Part shown: one piece after another, positions 19,808-30,161 of the stretch
How the letters are laid out: every line of letters starts with the position of its first letter
Position numbering within the stretch: position 1 is the first letter of the stretch
Assembly (NCBI RefSeq): GCF_011769985.2
Contig: NZ_CP039734.2
Span: forward strand, 1,426,001 to 1,490,000
DNA length: 64,000 nt
From: Sulfurospirillum diekertiae
GTDB lineage: Bacteria; Campylobacterota; Campylobacteria; Campylobacterales; Sulfurospirillaceae
Direction: 5' to 3'
Program-made: the position numbers and the translations under genes
Notes under the pieces: model-generated
What the model was told of the DNA's origin: nothing
Database searches by the model: none
What the model saw: only the letters and a program-made list of their open reading frames with translations

Positions 19808-20659
19808 TTATAGCTTGATATGCATGTGACGTGAACTGTGGCATTGAACGTTAACGCTCACTGGCAAGCTCGCAATATGGCATGGGTTTTTCTCAATATG
19901 AACGCCAAGAACTGTATTTGTCCCACCCATTCCCATAGCACCAATACCTAAGTTATTAAGAAGAACCATTAACTCTTCTTCCATTGACTCCAAAACTGGA
20001 TCTGGATTTTTGCTTCCAAGTTCTCTAAAGAGAGCATGTTTTGAAGAGATAACCGCTTTTTCAAAGGTTCCACCAATACCAACACCGACAGTTAATGGAG
20101 GACAAGGATTTGGACCTGCATCTGAAATGACTTGTTTAACGTATTCAACAATACCTTTTCTTCCTTTTGCAGGAGCAAATACGGTTGCGCGAGAAACGTT
20201 TTCAGAACCGCCACCTTTTGCAGCATATTCAATGTCTAATACATCCCCTTCAACAAGGTCAAAGTGAATCACCGCTGGAAGGTTGTAACCGATTTCATCT
20301 TTTAAGTTTGCACGGGTGTCCCAATGACAGGTAGACGCTCTTAAGTAACCCTCTTTATAGCCTTGTTCTGTTCCCTCGTTGATCGCTTTTTTCAAACTAC
20401 CACCAACAACCTTAACATCTTCACCGACTTTGACAAAAAAGACGGCTAAGCCCGTATCTTGGCAAAGAGGTCTTGCTTCATTGGCTGCGATGTCCGCATT
20501 GTCCAAAATTTGTTTAAGAACTTGTTTACATACTTCACTTTTTTCAGTTTTGTATGCATCTTCCAACGCTTTGTAAGCATCTTTTGGCAAGTTGGTTGCA
20601 CTATAAAGGATCATATCCTTTACACTTTTGACGATCTCTTCGTACTTAATTTCTCTCAT
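19808..20659 (-). CDS. Class I fumarase/tartrate dehydratase, alpha subunit
   Basis: N-terminal (alpha) half of the iron-sulfur hydratase interconverting malate and fumarate, or dehydrating tartrate to oxaloacetate. The 283 residues include the three expected cluster cysteines: RPLCQDTGLAVFF, AGPNPCPPLTVGVGIGGT and VNVQCHSSRHM; also KGGGSENVSRATVFAPAKG. The enzyme class is oxygen sensitive, in line with an anaerobic or microaerobic lifestyle. It starts 159 bases after the transporter gene, behind a set of hairpins. Confidence 0.92.
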   Translation of the reverse strand: MREIKYEEIVKSVKDMILYSATNLPKDAYKALEDAYKTEKSEVCKQVLKQILDNADIAANEARPLCQDTGLAVFFVKVGEDVKVVGGSLKKAINEGTEQGYKEGYLRASTCHWDTRANLKDEIGYNLPAVIHFDLVEGDVLDIEYAAKGGGSENVSRATVFAPAKGRKGIVEYVKQVISDAGPNPCPPLTVGVGIGGTFEKAVISSKHALFRELGSKNPDPVLESMEEELMVLLNNLGIGAMGMGGTNTVLGVHIEKNPCHIASLPVSVNVQCHSSRHMHIKL

Positions 20660-20707
20660 TTTTCATCTCCGAAAAAGTTAGTTTTTGTCACACACATAGT
20701 ACTAAGC

Positions 20708-20809
20708 GTAGAGGTGCAATGTTCAATTTTACATTTAAAAGGAGGGCACCTCTACAGATCTTTACATGTAAAGATCTGTAAAAGTGTACATCCCACAAAG
20801 GGGATGTAC
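20708..20809. repeat. Three consecutive inverted repeats between transporter and fumarase genes
   Basis: (1) GTACATCCC/GGGATGTAC, arms 20786–20794 and 20801–20809. (2) A perfect 24-base palindrome at 20755–20778 centred on TTTACATGTAAA, extended by CAGATC and GATCTG. (3) GTAGAGGTGC/GCACCTCTAC, arms 20708–20717 and 20746–20755, spanning 28 bases. The first is a likely partial terminator of the transporter transcript. The others could set the relative expression of transporter and enzyme or stabilise RNA ends. Confidence 0.85.
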
Positions 20810-20818
20810 CTTATAACA

Positions 20819-22228
20819 TTATACAAAAATGAATACGCCTAGAAGTAAAACGGCAAGATAAATCACAGCAAAGAGTGCACCCAATGCCCACCAACGTGCT
20901 TGTGAAATATAACCAGCACCGTACCAAATTGGAGATGGACCTGTACCATATGGAGTGATAATACCCATAATACCTAGACTTCCTGCGAAAAGAATCAAAA
21001 ATGCTGGTAATTGCTCAGGAGCAATAAATTTAACAGCGATCAATGCAAAGACAGGAACCAACGCTGAAACATGTGCTGTAACGCTTGCAAAGAAATAGTG
21101 TAGCAAGAAGAATACAACAAGCATAGAAATCATCAATGTCATTGGAGGAAGACCTGTTAGAGAAGATTCTGCTAAGGTACCAATCCATTTAAGGATGCCT
21201 ACTTTGGCTAAACCACCGGCAAGTGCAACAAGAGTGGAGAACCATACTAAAACGTTCCAAGCACCTTTGTTACCAATAATATCATCCCAAGAGATTACGT
21301 TACAAAGAACCATTAAACCAACAATAGAGATCGCTGCGGTTGTAGCATCAATATGCAATTCTTTACCGAAAATCCAAAGAACGAGTGCTAGCACAGCAAA
21401 CAACAACATCATAATCTCTTTAAATGAGATAGCTCCCATTTTTTTAAGTTCATTAGCAGCCCAAATTGGTGCTTCTGGAGATTTTTTTTGTGTTGGAGGA
21501 TATACGATGTATGCCAACAATGGAGTTAATAAGAAAAGAGGTAACATCAATGGAATCATGATTTTTGCCCATGCTCCCCATTCAATGGTCACTTTTGCAC
21601 TTTTAGCAATAAGGTCAATCGCTAAAAGATTTGGAGCAAGTGCTGTCAAGAACATAGAGCTTGTCACACATGTTGCAGCCATTGCTACCCAAGTAATATA
21701 TGCACCAAGTTTTCTTGGCTCATTTTCGGGAGTAGAGTTAAAGATTTGTGGGATGTTGATCGCGATAGGGAAAATCGTACCACCACTTCTTGCGGTATTT
21801 GATGGCATAAATGGAGCAAGAAGGAGGTCAGCAAATGCCACAGCATAGCCAAGACCGAGTGAACTTTTACCCATAAATTTAACCATGATAAGAGAAATTC
21901 TTTTACCAAGACCTGTTCTTTGATAACCTGCAGCGAACATAAATGCGGCAAAGATCAACCAAATAATAGAGTTGGAAAAGCCAGAAAGTGCCCACTTAAT
22001 ACCCTCAGCAGGTTTGGGATCAATAATGCCCAGTAAGGCAACTAAACACACACCAATCCAACCAACAAGTGCAGCAGGGACTGGTTCAAGAACAAGACCT
22101 ACAACAACTCCTAGAAAAATTGCTAAAAAGTGCCATGCATTAACACTCAATCCCTCAGGAGCAGGGATAAACCACACAACTAACACTACCAATACTGGGA
22201 TCAGCATGGATATTGCTTTTTTCGACAT
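20819..22228 (-). CDS. DASS-family dicarboxylate transporter (CitT/TtdT type)
   Basis: Inner-membrane anion transporter of 469 residues with about 12–14 hydrophobic segments. It has the DASS family features: SNTARSGGTIFPIA in the first half and PYGTGPSPIWYGAGYI in the second, both ends of the substrate/cation site. Close in type to citrate/succinate, tartrate/succinate and oxoglutarate/malate exchangers. As first gene of the run ending with fumarase and LarA it probably imports malate or tartrate, perhaps in exchange for succinate; the substrate is inferred. Confidence 0.9.
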   Translation of the reverse strand: MSKKAISMLIPVLVVLVVWFIPAPEGLSVNAWHFLAIFLGVVVGLVLEPVPAALVGWIGVCLVALLGIIDPKPAEGIKWALSGFSNSIIWLIFAAFMFAAGYQRTGLGKRISLIMVKFMGKSSLGLGYAVAFADLLLAPFMPSNTARSGGTIFPIAINIPQIFNSTPENEPRKLGAYITWVAMAATCVTSSMFLTALAPNLLAIDLIAKSAKVTIEWGAWAKIMIPLMLPLFLLTPLLAYIVYPPTQKKSPEAPIWAANELKKMGAISFKEIMMLLFAVLALVLWIFGKELHIDATTAAISIVGLMVLCNVISWDDIIGNKGAWNVLVWFSTLVALAGGLAKVGILKWIGTLAESSLTGLPPMTLMISMLVVFFLLHYFFASVTAHVSALVPVFALIAVKFIAPEQLPAFLILFAGSLGIMGIITPYGTGPSPIWYGAGYISQARWWALGALFAVIYLAVLLLGVFIFV

Positions 22229-22355
22229 CGCGAAACCTCCATCAATAAATTTTACTCAACATCTCATAATTAAGACTGATGTAATTATATGGCGATAAAA
22301 GAGATATAAATGAGACTTTTTTGATAGAATTACAAAAAAACAAGGCATTAAACTT

Positions 22356-24542
22356 ATGAAATACTTAAAAATTCTAATCATATTGTTTTTTTACAGCTCT
22401 TTTTTATATAGTGATGAAATTTTATTAATACATTCCTATAATAAAGGACTCAAATGGAGTGATGGAATTTCACGTGGTATTGAAGATATTATGCTTAAAC
22501 ATCCACAATATGAACTTACTACTGAGTATATGGATAGTAAAAAGATCGAATCAGAAAACTATTTTGATGAATTACTGGATCTTTATCGAAAGAAATTTCG
22601 TAATCGTCAATATAATGCCATCATCGTTGCCGATAACTACGCCTATGATTTTGTTTTAAAATACCACCGTGAACTTTTTCCAAACACCCCCGTTATTTTT
22701 TGTGGTGTGGAGAACTTTAACCCTAAAGAATTAGATACGTATCTCAAAAAATATGTAACGGGGGTTATTGAATACAAAGATATACGTACAAACCTAGAAC
22801 TGATCTATCAACTCTTCCCTGCGACAAAGATGGTCTATATTATCAGTGATGATGCTTATTCTTCTCTCGCCATTAAAGAACAGATTATTGATGAATCCAA
22901 TAATTTTCAAGATAAATTCCGTGTGGTCTTTGACAACAAAATTGATTTTAATAAAATTGACGAAAAAATTGACAAACTTCCTAAACATAGTGTCATTCTT
23001 TTTACCAGCTTTTACCGTGATATGTATGGGGTTTATATACCTTATCATAGACTCAGATCCTTTTTCCAACGCTCAAAATTTCCTGTTTTTGCACTGAATC
23101 ATATTCACTTAGGAGAAGGTATCATTGGTGGGTACATGATCAACCCTTATGATCAAGGAGCATTGGCTGCGAAAAAAGCATTTGAGCTTATTAATGGCAA
23201 AAAGATTGCTTCAGTTCCTATTGAAACACCTTCGAGCAGTTATTTTTTTGATAATAATATTTTACGTAAATACGGTATACCCCTTAGCGATGTTCCAAGT
23301 CCTGCTGAAGTCATTAATGGTGTTGAAAGTTTTTATGAAAAACACCGTAGGTTTGTTGAAAATGCTTTTGCACTTATGCCATTACTCCTTTTACTCACCA
23401 CTATTTTGGTTTTAAATATTATTAAACGTATCTCATTGGAAAAAGAGCTCTTACGTCAAGGAAAATTGGATTATGTACTTTTAAATAACATCCAAAGTGC
23501 CATTTTTTGGAAAGCGAATGATGGTAAGATTTTGGGATGTAATGATCTTCTCTGTGAAATCCTTGAGCGTGATAAAATTGATATCATTGGTAAAAATGTT
23601 CAAGAAATCATGCCTGGTTTTTGCGATAAAATTCAAGAGGTTCCCCTTGATTGTCCCACTAGTGCTGAGATTGTTATGAAAATGCCATTTAAAGACAAAA
23701 TTATTTTTTCGGTTCGAAGGACATACTATACCGATGAAAACAACCAAGAAGCAGGCGTTGTCACCATTTTAACCGATGTCACAGAAAAAAGACGTATTGA
23801 AACAGAGCGAAAACGCCATGAACAGTTTGTTATCCAGCGTTCAAAACAATCCGAAGTGGGTGAAATGATCGCCAGTATTGCCCATCAGTGGAAAACGCCT
23901 CTAGTCGAAATCTCCGCTATTGCGCAAGAACTCATTTATAAACGCCGTAAAAAAGTTCTTGGGGAAGAAGATACTCAGAAAGTTGTCGATGACATTATGA
24001 CGCAAGTAAAATATATGTCCAATACGATTGATGATTTTAGACAATTCATTAAGCCTTCATCCACGCAGACAGCCTTTGATGTACGTGAAGCCATCGATAC
24101 CCTTTTAAGTGTTGTCAATCATAATGTAAAGTACAATTACATTACGATCAATATTGTCCAACCCTCCAAAGAGCCACTCTTAGCTTTTGGTTATCCTAAT
24201 GAATTTAAACAATGTGTTTTAAACATCATTAATAATGCAAAAGATAGTATTGTGAAAAAGAGAGAGAGTAAGAATACAGATGGTATCATTGAAATTGAGT
24301 TAAGCAATGATGACACGCATATCTATCTCTCCATCAGCGATGATGGTTGTGGTATTGAAAAAAGTAAACTTGAATCTATTTTTGACCCTTTTATGAGTAC
24401 CAAAGAGCATGGAGATGGATTCGGGCTTTACATGGCACGTTTGATTATTGAAGATAAAATGGGTGGAAAAATTATTGCTAAACAAAAAGAGAATGGTGCA
24501 CAAATCTGCATTACCATTAAAAAAGCCAAGGGAGCTGCATGA
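22356..24542 (+). CDS. Sensor histidine kinase with periplasmic ABC-type binding domain
   Basis: The 728 residues run: signal anchor (MKYLKILIILFFYSSFLYS), a periplasmic domain of about 300 residues of the ABC substrate-binding family (LLIHSYNKGLKWSDGI, NTPVIFCGVEN), a membrane segment near 335–355, a PAS domain (about 370–475), HisKA with the phosphoacceptor in IAHQWKTP (near residue 510) and HATPase motifs NIINNAKDSI, DDGCGI and DGFGLYMA. Divergent from the transporter gene across 127 bases, so it may sense the substrate taken up by the neighbouring island. Overlaps the response regulator by ATGA. Confidence 0.9.
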   Translation: MKYLKILIILFFYSSFLYSDEILLIHSYNKGLKWSDGISRGIEDIMLKHPQYELTTEYMDSKKIESENYFDELLDLYRKKFRNRQYNAIIVADNYAYDFVLKYHRELFPNTPVIFCGVENFNPKELDTYLKKYVTGVIEYKDIRTNLELIYQLFPATKMVYIISDDAYSSLAIKEQIIDESNNFQDKFRVVFDNKIDFNKIDEKIDKLPKHSVILFTSFYRDMYGVYIPYHRLRSFFQRSKFPVFALNHIHLGEGIIGGYMINPYDQGALAAKKAFELINGKKIASVPIETPSSSYFFDNNILRKYGIPLSDVPSPAEVINGVESFYEKHRRFVENAFALMPLLLLLTTILVLNIIKRISLEKELLRQGKLDYVLLNNIQSAIFWKANDGKILGCNDLLCEILERDKIDIIGKNVQEIMPGFCDKIQEVPLDCPTSAEIVMKMPFKDKIIFSVRRTYYTDENNQEAGVVTILTDVTEKRRIETERKRHEQFVIQRSKQSEVGEMIASIAHQWKTPLVEISAIAQELIYKRRKKVLGEEDTQKVVDDIMTQVKYMSNTIDDFRQFIKPSSTQTAFDVREAIDTLLSVVNHNVKYNYITINIVQPSKEPLLAFGYPNEFKQCVLNIINNAKDSIVKKRESKNTDGIIEIELSNDDTHIYLSISDDGCGIEKSKLESIFDPFMSTKEHGDGFGLYMARLIIEDKMGGKIIAKQKENGAQICITIKKAKGAA

Positions 24543-25189
24543 AAATATTGATACTTGAAGATAATGAACGACTCGGTAACCTTATGGTTGAAGCACTTGA
24601 GCAGAAAAAGTACCGTATTGACCTTTTTAAAGATGGGAAAATAGCGTTAAAGGCCATTGATAATGGCTATGATTGTTTTATTTTAGATATCAATGTCCCT
24701 GGTATTGATGGTCTGAGCCTGCTAAAAGAGATCCGTGTTATGGATGCTTCTACACCCGCTATTATCATCAGTGCCAATGTTGAGTTGGATACAATTCAAG
24801 AGGCTTACAGTAAAGGGTGCGATGAATATCTCAAAAAACCTTTTTACATGTACGAATTAGAAACTAAAATCGAAAAACTTTGCAAACCAAAAATTTGTCT
24901 CGTTTCACTTCCTGAAGGTTTTAGCTACTCTATGGAGCAAGAAATTCTTCTTTATGGAGAAGGAGAAGAGGTGAAGCTTGCCAAAAAAGAGATTTTACTG
25001 CTCAATCTTTTTACTAAAAATCTCAATAAAAACATCTCTTTCGAACGCATTGAACAGTATGTTTGGGGCGGAGAACTTACAACGACCGAAAATATAAGGG
25101 CACTCGTCAAGCGCCTTCGCAAAAAACTCCCTGAAGATACTATAGAAAATCAAGGTGGTATAGGGTATCGCCTACATTATGAACATTAA
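24539..25189 (+). CDS. OmpR-type response regulator
   Basis: DNA-binding partner of the upstream kinase. The 216 residues have a receiver domain (acid pocket E7/D8, phosphoacceptor D50 in FILDINVPG, K in LKKPF) and a C-terminal winged helix ending ENIRALVKRLRKKLPEDTIENQGGIGYRL split as in the family. It overlaps the kinase by four bases and the following MFS gene by 11. Likely targets are the transporter/fumarase/lar genes and the MFS gene, by proximity. Confidence 0.92.
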   Translation: MKILILEDNERLGNLMVEALEQKKYRIDLFKDGKIALKAIDNGYDCFILDINVPGIDGLSLLKEIRVMDASTPAIIISANVELDTIQEAYSKGCDEYLKKPFYMYELETKIEKLCKPKICLVSLPEGFSYSMEQEILLYGEGEEVKLAKKEILLLNLFTKNLNKNISFERIEQYVWGGELTTTENIRALVKRLRKKLPEDTIENQGGIGYRLHYEH

Positions 25190-26327
25190 ATCTTTCTTTG
25201 CTACACGTGAGCAACTTCTCTATCTTTTAGCGGCTGCTGTTCCTATTGCTTTTACGACATGGAATGCTCTTTTAAATAACTTTGTGGTTGAAATGGCTAG
25301 GTTTGATGGTGAAAAAATTGGTTTACTGCAAAGTATTCGTGAAGTTCCTGGGCTCCTAGCCTTTAGCATTGTCTTTGTTTTGATAATTTTTCGTCAACAA
25401 ACAGCGGCTTACCTCTCTTTATTACTCTTAGGACTCGGAACACTTTTGACAGGTTTTTTCCCTTCAGTCATCGGACTTTACGTTACAACATTGATTATGT
25501 CTGTGGGATTTCACTATCTTGAAACATTACATAGTTCTCTTTCACTGCAATGGATTAGTAAAGATCAAGCGCCTTCTTTTCTTGGTAAAATCTCAGCCCT
25601 TCGATCTTTTATAGCACTCTTTACGTTGGCAATACTTTATGTTATGATGAAAATCTTTGATATAGGCTATATCGCTGTTTATGTGCTCAGCGGTGGAATC
25701 ACTATGCTTTTAGCCATCGTAACATGGATCGGGTTTGAACATTTTAAAGACGATATTGTCCAAGAAACCAAGCTGTTTCTACGCAAAAAATATTGGCTTT
25801 TTTATGTACTCACTTTTCTTGCCGGAGCACGCCGTCAGATTGTGGTTGTTTTTGCAGGATTTCTTTTAGTAGAGAAGTTTCATTTTACTGTTGAAAATAT
25901 GCTTTTACTTCTCATTGTCAATACGATTTTAAATATGGTCTGCGCACCTTACGCAGGAAAACTCATAGAACGCTTTGGTGAAACGCTTTCCTTAAAATTA
26001 GAATATATTTCAATTGTTCTCATTTTTATCCTTTATGGTTTGGTACAATCACAAACGATGGCAGTATCGCTTTATATCTTAGATAATCTCTTTTATACTA
26101 TTGCTATTGCCTTAAAAACGTATTTTCAAAAAATAGCCGACCCTAAAGATATTGCTGTCACATCAGGGGTTGCTTCGGCTATTAACCATATTGCGGCCGT
26201 TTTTCTGCCTTTTACCTTAGGAATTGTTTGGATTTATTCTATCAGTGCTGTCTTTTTTATAGGAGCAGCCATTGCGATGATTGCATTTTTATTAACATTT
26301 TTACTACCTAAAAAGGAGCGTGTGTGA
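25179..26327 (+). CDS. Major facilitator superfamily transporter
   Basis: Inner-membrane protein of 382 residues with about 12 hydrophobic segments and an MFS layout: an N-terminal half with NFVVEMARFDGEKIGLLQSIREVPG, a central cytoplasmic loop near residue 200 (LFLRKKYW) and a second half beginning FLAGARRQIVVVF. I cannot assign a substrate. It overlaps the response regulator by 11 bases, so it may be controlled by or serve the same signal. Confidence 0.8.
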   Translation: MNIKSFFATREQLLYLLAAAVPIAFTTWNALLNNFVVEMARFDGEKIGLLQSIREVPGLLAFSIVFVLIIFRQQTAAYLSLLLLGLGTLLTGFFPSVIGLYVTTLIMSVGFHYLETLHSSLSLQWISKDQAPSFLGKISALRSFIALFTLAILYVMMKIFDIGYIAVYVLSGGITMLLAIVTWIGFEHFKDDIVQETKLFLRKKYWLFYVLTFLAGARRQIVVVFAGFLLVEKFHFTVENMLLLLIVNTILNMVCAPYAGKLIERFGETLSLKLEYISIVLIFILYGLVQSQTMAVSLYILDNLFYTIAIALKTYFQKIADPKDIAVTSGVASAINHIAAVFLPFTLGIVWIYSISAVFFIGAAIAMIAFLLTFLLPKKERV

Positions 26328-26605
26328 GTTTACATGTAAAGGAAGATTTTTTACAATTTGATGACTATCAACCCGATAAGAACACCTACAATGAAACCAC
26401 TTTTTTTGAAGCAGAAGGAAGTGAAAAATTTGATAAAACTTCAGCACCCCAAATGCTCATGATGATGAACCGCGTTGCAGATGATTTACGATTGGATGAC
26501 TATTCGATGAAAAAACTTGAAATTGTCCTACGAGAAGAACTTCCTTTCTTTGCGGTTAACCGAAGACTCGTCTTAAATTGGATCAATGAGAATTTTTTAT
26601 TTTAA
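26324..26605 (+). CDS. Conserved-looking small cytosolic protein, unknown function
   Basis: Ninety-three residues, starting at a GTG that overlaps the MFS stop as GTGA after an AAGGAG site. No domain recognised. The C-terminal half (MLMMMNRVADDLRLDDYSMKKLE) looks helical. The second to fifth codons contain a complete TTTACATGTAAA palindrome (26329–26340), read as LHVK, so the palindrome lies at the translation start. Confidence 0.65.
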   Translation: MSLHVKEDFLQFDDYQPDKNTYNETTFFEAEGSEKFDKTSAPQMLMMMNRVADDLRLDDYSMKKLEIVLREELPFFAVNRRLVLNWINENFLF

Positions 26606-26651
26606 TCTCATCCTTTGTCGTCTATAATAGAGCATACGAAAAAGAGGACAT

Positions 26652-27152
26652 ATGAAAAAAATCTATTTAATCAGACATGCCAAGTCAAGCTGGAAAGATG
26701 AAACCATAGATGATTTTGAAAGACCCCTTAATAGTAGGGGAAAACGCGATGTTGCGTTTATGGGAAAGCGTCTTAAACTGTTTGATGTGAAGCCTGACAT
26801 TATCTATACAAGCCCTGCGAAAAGAGCTGAAAAAACAGCTAAAGAGCTTGTGAAAGAGATGAATTACGATAAAAAGAAAATAAAACTTATCGATACTCTT
26901 TTTGAGAGTTCATATGAGCAGTATATGGAGCTTATCCATGCTACAGACGATCACTATAGTTCGATATTTATTATTGCACACAACCCAACCATCACCGAAG
27001 TGGGTGAGCGTTTAAGTGGTGCTATTTTAAGTAATATTCCTACCTGTGCCATCGTTTGTATTAGTTTTGAGGTGGAGAGCTTTAAAGAAATTACCGAAGA
27101 GAGCGGACACATTCTCTTTTTTGATTATCCCAAAAAGCACCTCAAAGATTAA
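26652..27152 (+). CDS. SixA-like histidine phosphatase
   Basis: Histidine-phosphatase superfamily, 166 residues. The catalytic RHAKSSWKD (residues 8–16) is the SixA-type variant of RHG; the second histidine is in IIAHNPTITEVGERLSG. SixA dephosphorylates phosphohistidine in phosphorelays or the nitrogen phosphotransferase system; the partner here is unknown. A TATAAT box at about 26621 and an AGAGGA ribosome site precede the start. Converges on the CorA-like gene with a four-base overlap of the ends. Confidence 0.88.
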   Translation: MKKIYLIRHAKSSWKDETIDDFERPLNSRGKRDVAFMGKRLKLFDVKPDIIYTSPAKRAEKTAKELVKEMNYDKKKIKLIDTLFESSYEQYMELIHATDDHYSSIFIIAHNPTITEVGERLSGAILSNIPTCAIVCISFEVESFKEITEESGHILFFDYPKKHLKD

Positions 27153-27934
27153 ACTTTTTTACCAAAATATAAAATAACTCCCGCCATTAACATGGCACAA
27201 CATCCCAATAAAAATGCAACAATTGTTGATCCATTAGCGATGCCATCTAGGGGCAATCCATGTGTATTCATACCAAAATAACCAACAATGAGATTTAAGG
27301 GAAGAAAAATTCCAGAGAAAATTGTCAAAAGGTAGATGGTTTTGTTCATGCGTTCATTATTGCGACTGGTGTAAAAATTATAAAGGTTATTTAACTTGTC
27401 GATTGCCAGTAAAGAGGAGCGATTGGTACGACTTAAATGTTCGTGAATATCTTTAAAATGAATGGATAAAAAATTTTCTTCTTTGAGATAGCTTTCAATA
27501 AAACTCTCCAAAACTTCAACACTCAGTGTTAGAAGGCGGTTAATTCGACTGAGATCTTTTTTTGTGTTAAGCCAATAGCGCATAAATGAACTCAACTGAG
27601 CATTGTCATATAACTGCTCTTCCATCCAATCAATACTTTCATGCAAAGAAGTTAACATTTTCATTGCAATATTTGTTTTTTCATTCAGTAATTCATAGAC
27701 TTTTTCCATCGTTTTAAAATCTATAAATTCTTGCACGTTTTTATCGTACCAATAGCATGAAGTTCCATCGAACACAAAAGCATACGAGTCAATTTTAAGC
27801 TCTTTGTCGCGTGAGGTGGGTAGCGCTAAGATTAAAATATCATAGTTGGATTCTTCCACAAACATGGAAGGATGAGTTGCATTTTTAATATCTAAAAGGT
27901 GGAAACGATCGATCTGGTCGTATAAATGTATCAT
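27149..27934 (-). CDS. CorA-like divalent cation transporter
   Basis: The 261 residues have the CorA layout: an N-terminal cytoplasmic domain, a long helix region (120–200) and two C-terminal membrane segments. The pore signature GMN follows the first (VGYFGMNTHGLPL), so Mg2+, Co2+ or Ni2+ transport is plausible. It is shorter than classical CorA (about 316). A nickel role would fit the LarA island 9 kb away, but nothing links them directly. It overlaps xerH by four bases. Confidence 0.82.
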   Translation of the reverse strand: MIHLYDQIDRFHLLDIKNATHPSMFVEESNYDILILALPTSRDKELKIDSYAFVFDGTSCYWYDKNVQEFIDFKTMEKVYELLNEKTNIAMKMLTSLHESIDWMEEQLYDNAQLSSFMRYWLNTKKDLSRINRLLTLSVEVLESFIESYLKEENFLSIHFKDIHEHLSRTNRSSLLAIDKLNNLYNFYTSRNNERMNKTIYLLTIFSGIFLPLNLIVGYFGMNTHGLPLDGIANGSTIVAFLLGCCAMLMAGVILYFGKKV

Positions 27935-28995
27935 TGTACGTCATCCATAGTATTAGCTGCAATTTTTAAACGCTCTTTATCGAAATGGGTATAAATGCGG
28001 GAAGTATTCAAATCAGAGTGTCCGAGTGCTTCTTGCACCAAAATCAGGTCTCTATTTTTTTGATAAAGCAGTGTTGCAAAGGTATGGCGCAACATGTGCG
28101 CACCGTTTTTTTCTTTTCTAATCCCCGCCGTCATGAGGATTTTATCCATGATATAACTGACATACGCTTGCGTCAAAGGTTTACCCGTACGGCTTTGAAA
28201 CAAAAGGGGATTTTCAGAACTTCGGTAACTCATCCATTCGCTCAAATCATGCTCAATCTGTTCCACTTTAATCATCGCCGTGCGAGGTTTATTGCCTTTA
28301 CCTCGAATCTGAAAGATGTAATAATCCTCATCTTTTACCATATCTTTTAGTTTTAAGTCCAAAGCCTCACTGACACGCATACCTGTAAAAATAATCATCT
28401 TAATCAAAAGTCTATTTTTTGCCTGAACATAGGGTTTAAACTCCGTCTCCTCGATCGCTTTGAAAAAGCGTGAGAGCTCTTCTTTATACATGTGAGCCGG
28501 AAGTTTCTCACCTTTTTTACCACCAAGACCGCCCCAGTTCTTAAGCTCAATGCGAAATTGATGTGAATTACCTTTAGCGTCTTCGTTCTGTTTGTCAATA
28601 AATTTAAAGAGTGAAACAACCGCCATACGGTAATTTTTCTTTGTGGCATCGGAGAGTGAGCCTGTTTGAGAGGCAAGAAATTCACTCAAAAGTTCTTCAT
28701 CAATCTCTTTAAGAGACGTCAACCCCATAGGTACAATGTAATAGTAAAATTTCTCCAGCGGATTGATAAAAAGATTGATGCCAATTAGCCCAATATTACG
28801 TGCCTCTTTAGCAAGATTTTTTAGCTCATCCATCGTTGTACTACCATGATTGAGCGCGCCAATAATGGCGGAGAGCTTGGCATTTTCTTCGACATGGCGG
28901 TTGGAAAGAGAGGTCAGTTTCGACTTAATAAACCGATCAAGCCAAAAGAGCAAACTTAACTCAAAACGCTCTTTCGCATCCACCGTGTAGCGCAT
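27931..28995 (-). CDS. xerH: XerH-type tyrosine recombinase
   Basis: Chromosome-dimer resolvase of Campylobacterota, which use one Xer protein rather than XerC/XerD. The 354 residues carry the tyrosine-recombinase set: R in TGMRVSEAL, K in the beta hairpin (RGKGNKPR), HMLRHTFATLL, the HxxR-like GHSDLNTSRIYTH and the nucleophilic tyrosine. I place the start at the ATG at 28995, one base from the tgt stop, rather than 57 bases upstream inside tgt. No dif site was recognised nearby. Confidence 0.88.
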   Translation of the reverse strand: MRYTVDAKERFELSLLFWLDRFIKSKLTSLSNRHVEENAKLSAIIGALNHGSTTMDELKNLAKEARNIGLIGINLFINPLEKFYYYIVPMGLTSLKEIDEELLSEFLASQTGSLSDATKKNYRMAVVSLFKFIDKQNEDAKGNSHQFRIELKNWGGLGGKKGEKLPAHMYKEELSRFFKAIEETEFKPYVQAKNRLLIKMIIFTGMRVSEALDLKLKDMVKDEDYYIFQIRGKGNKPRTAMIKVEQIEHDLSEWMSYRSSENPLLFQSRTGKPLTQAYVSYIMDKILMTAGIRKEKNGAHMLRHTFATLLYQKNRDLILVQEALGHSDLNTSRIYTHFDKERLKIAANTMDDVQ

Positions 28996-28996
28996 T

Positions 28997-30142
<1,146 letters not shown>

Positions 30143-30161
30143 TTATAGGGAGTCTTTTACA

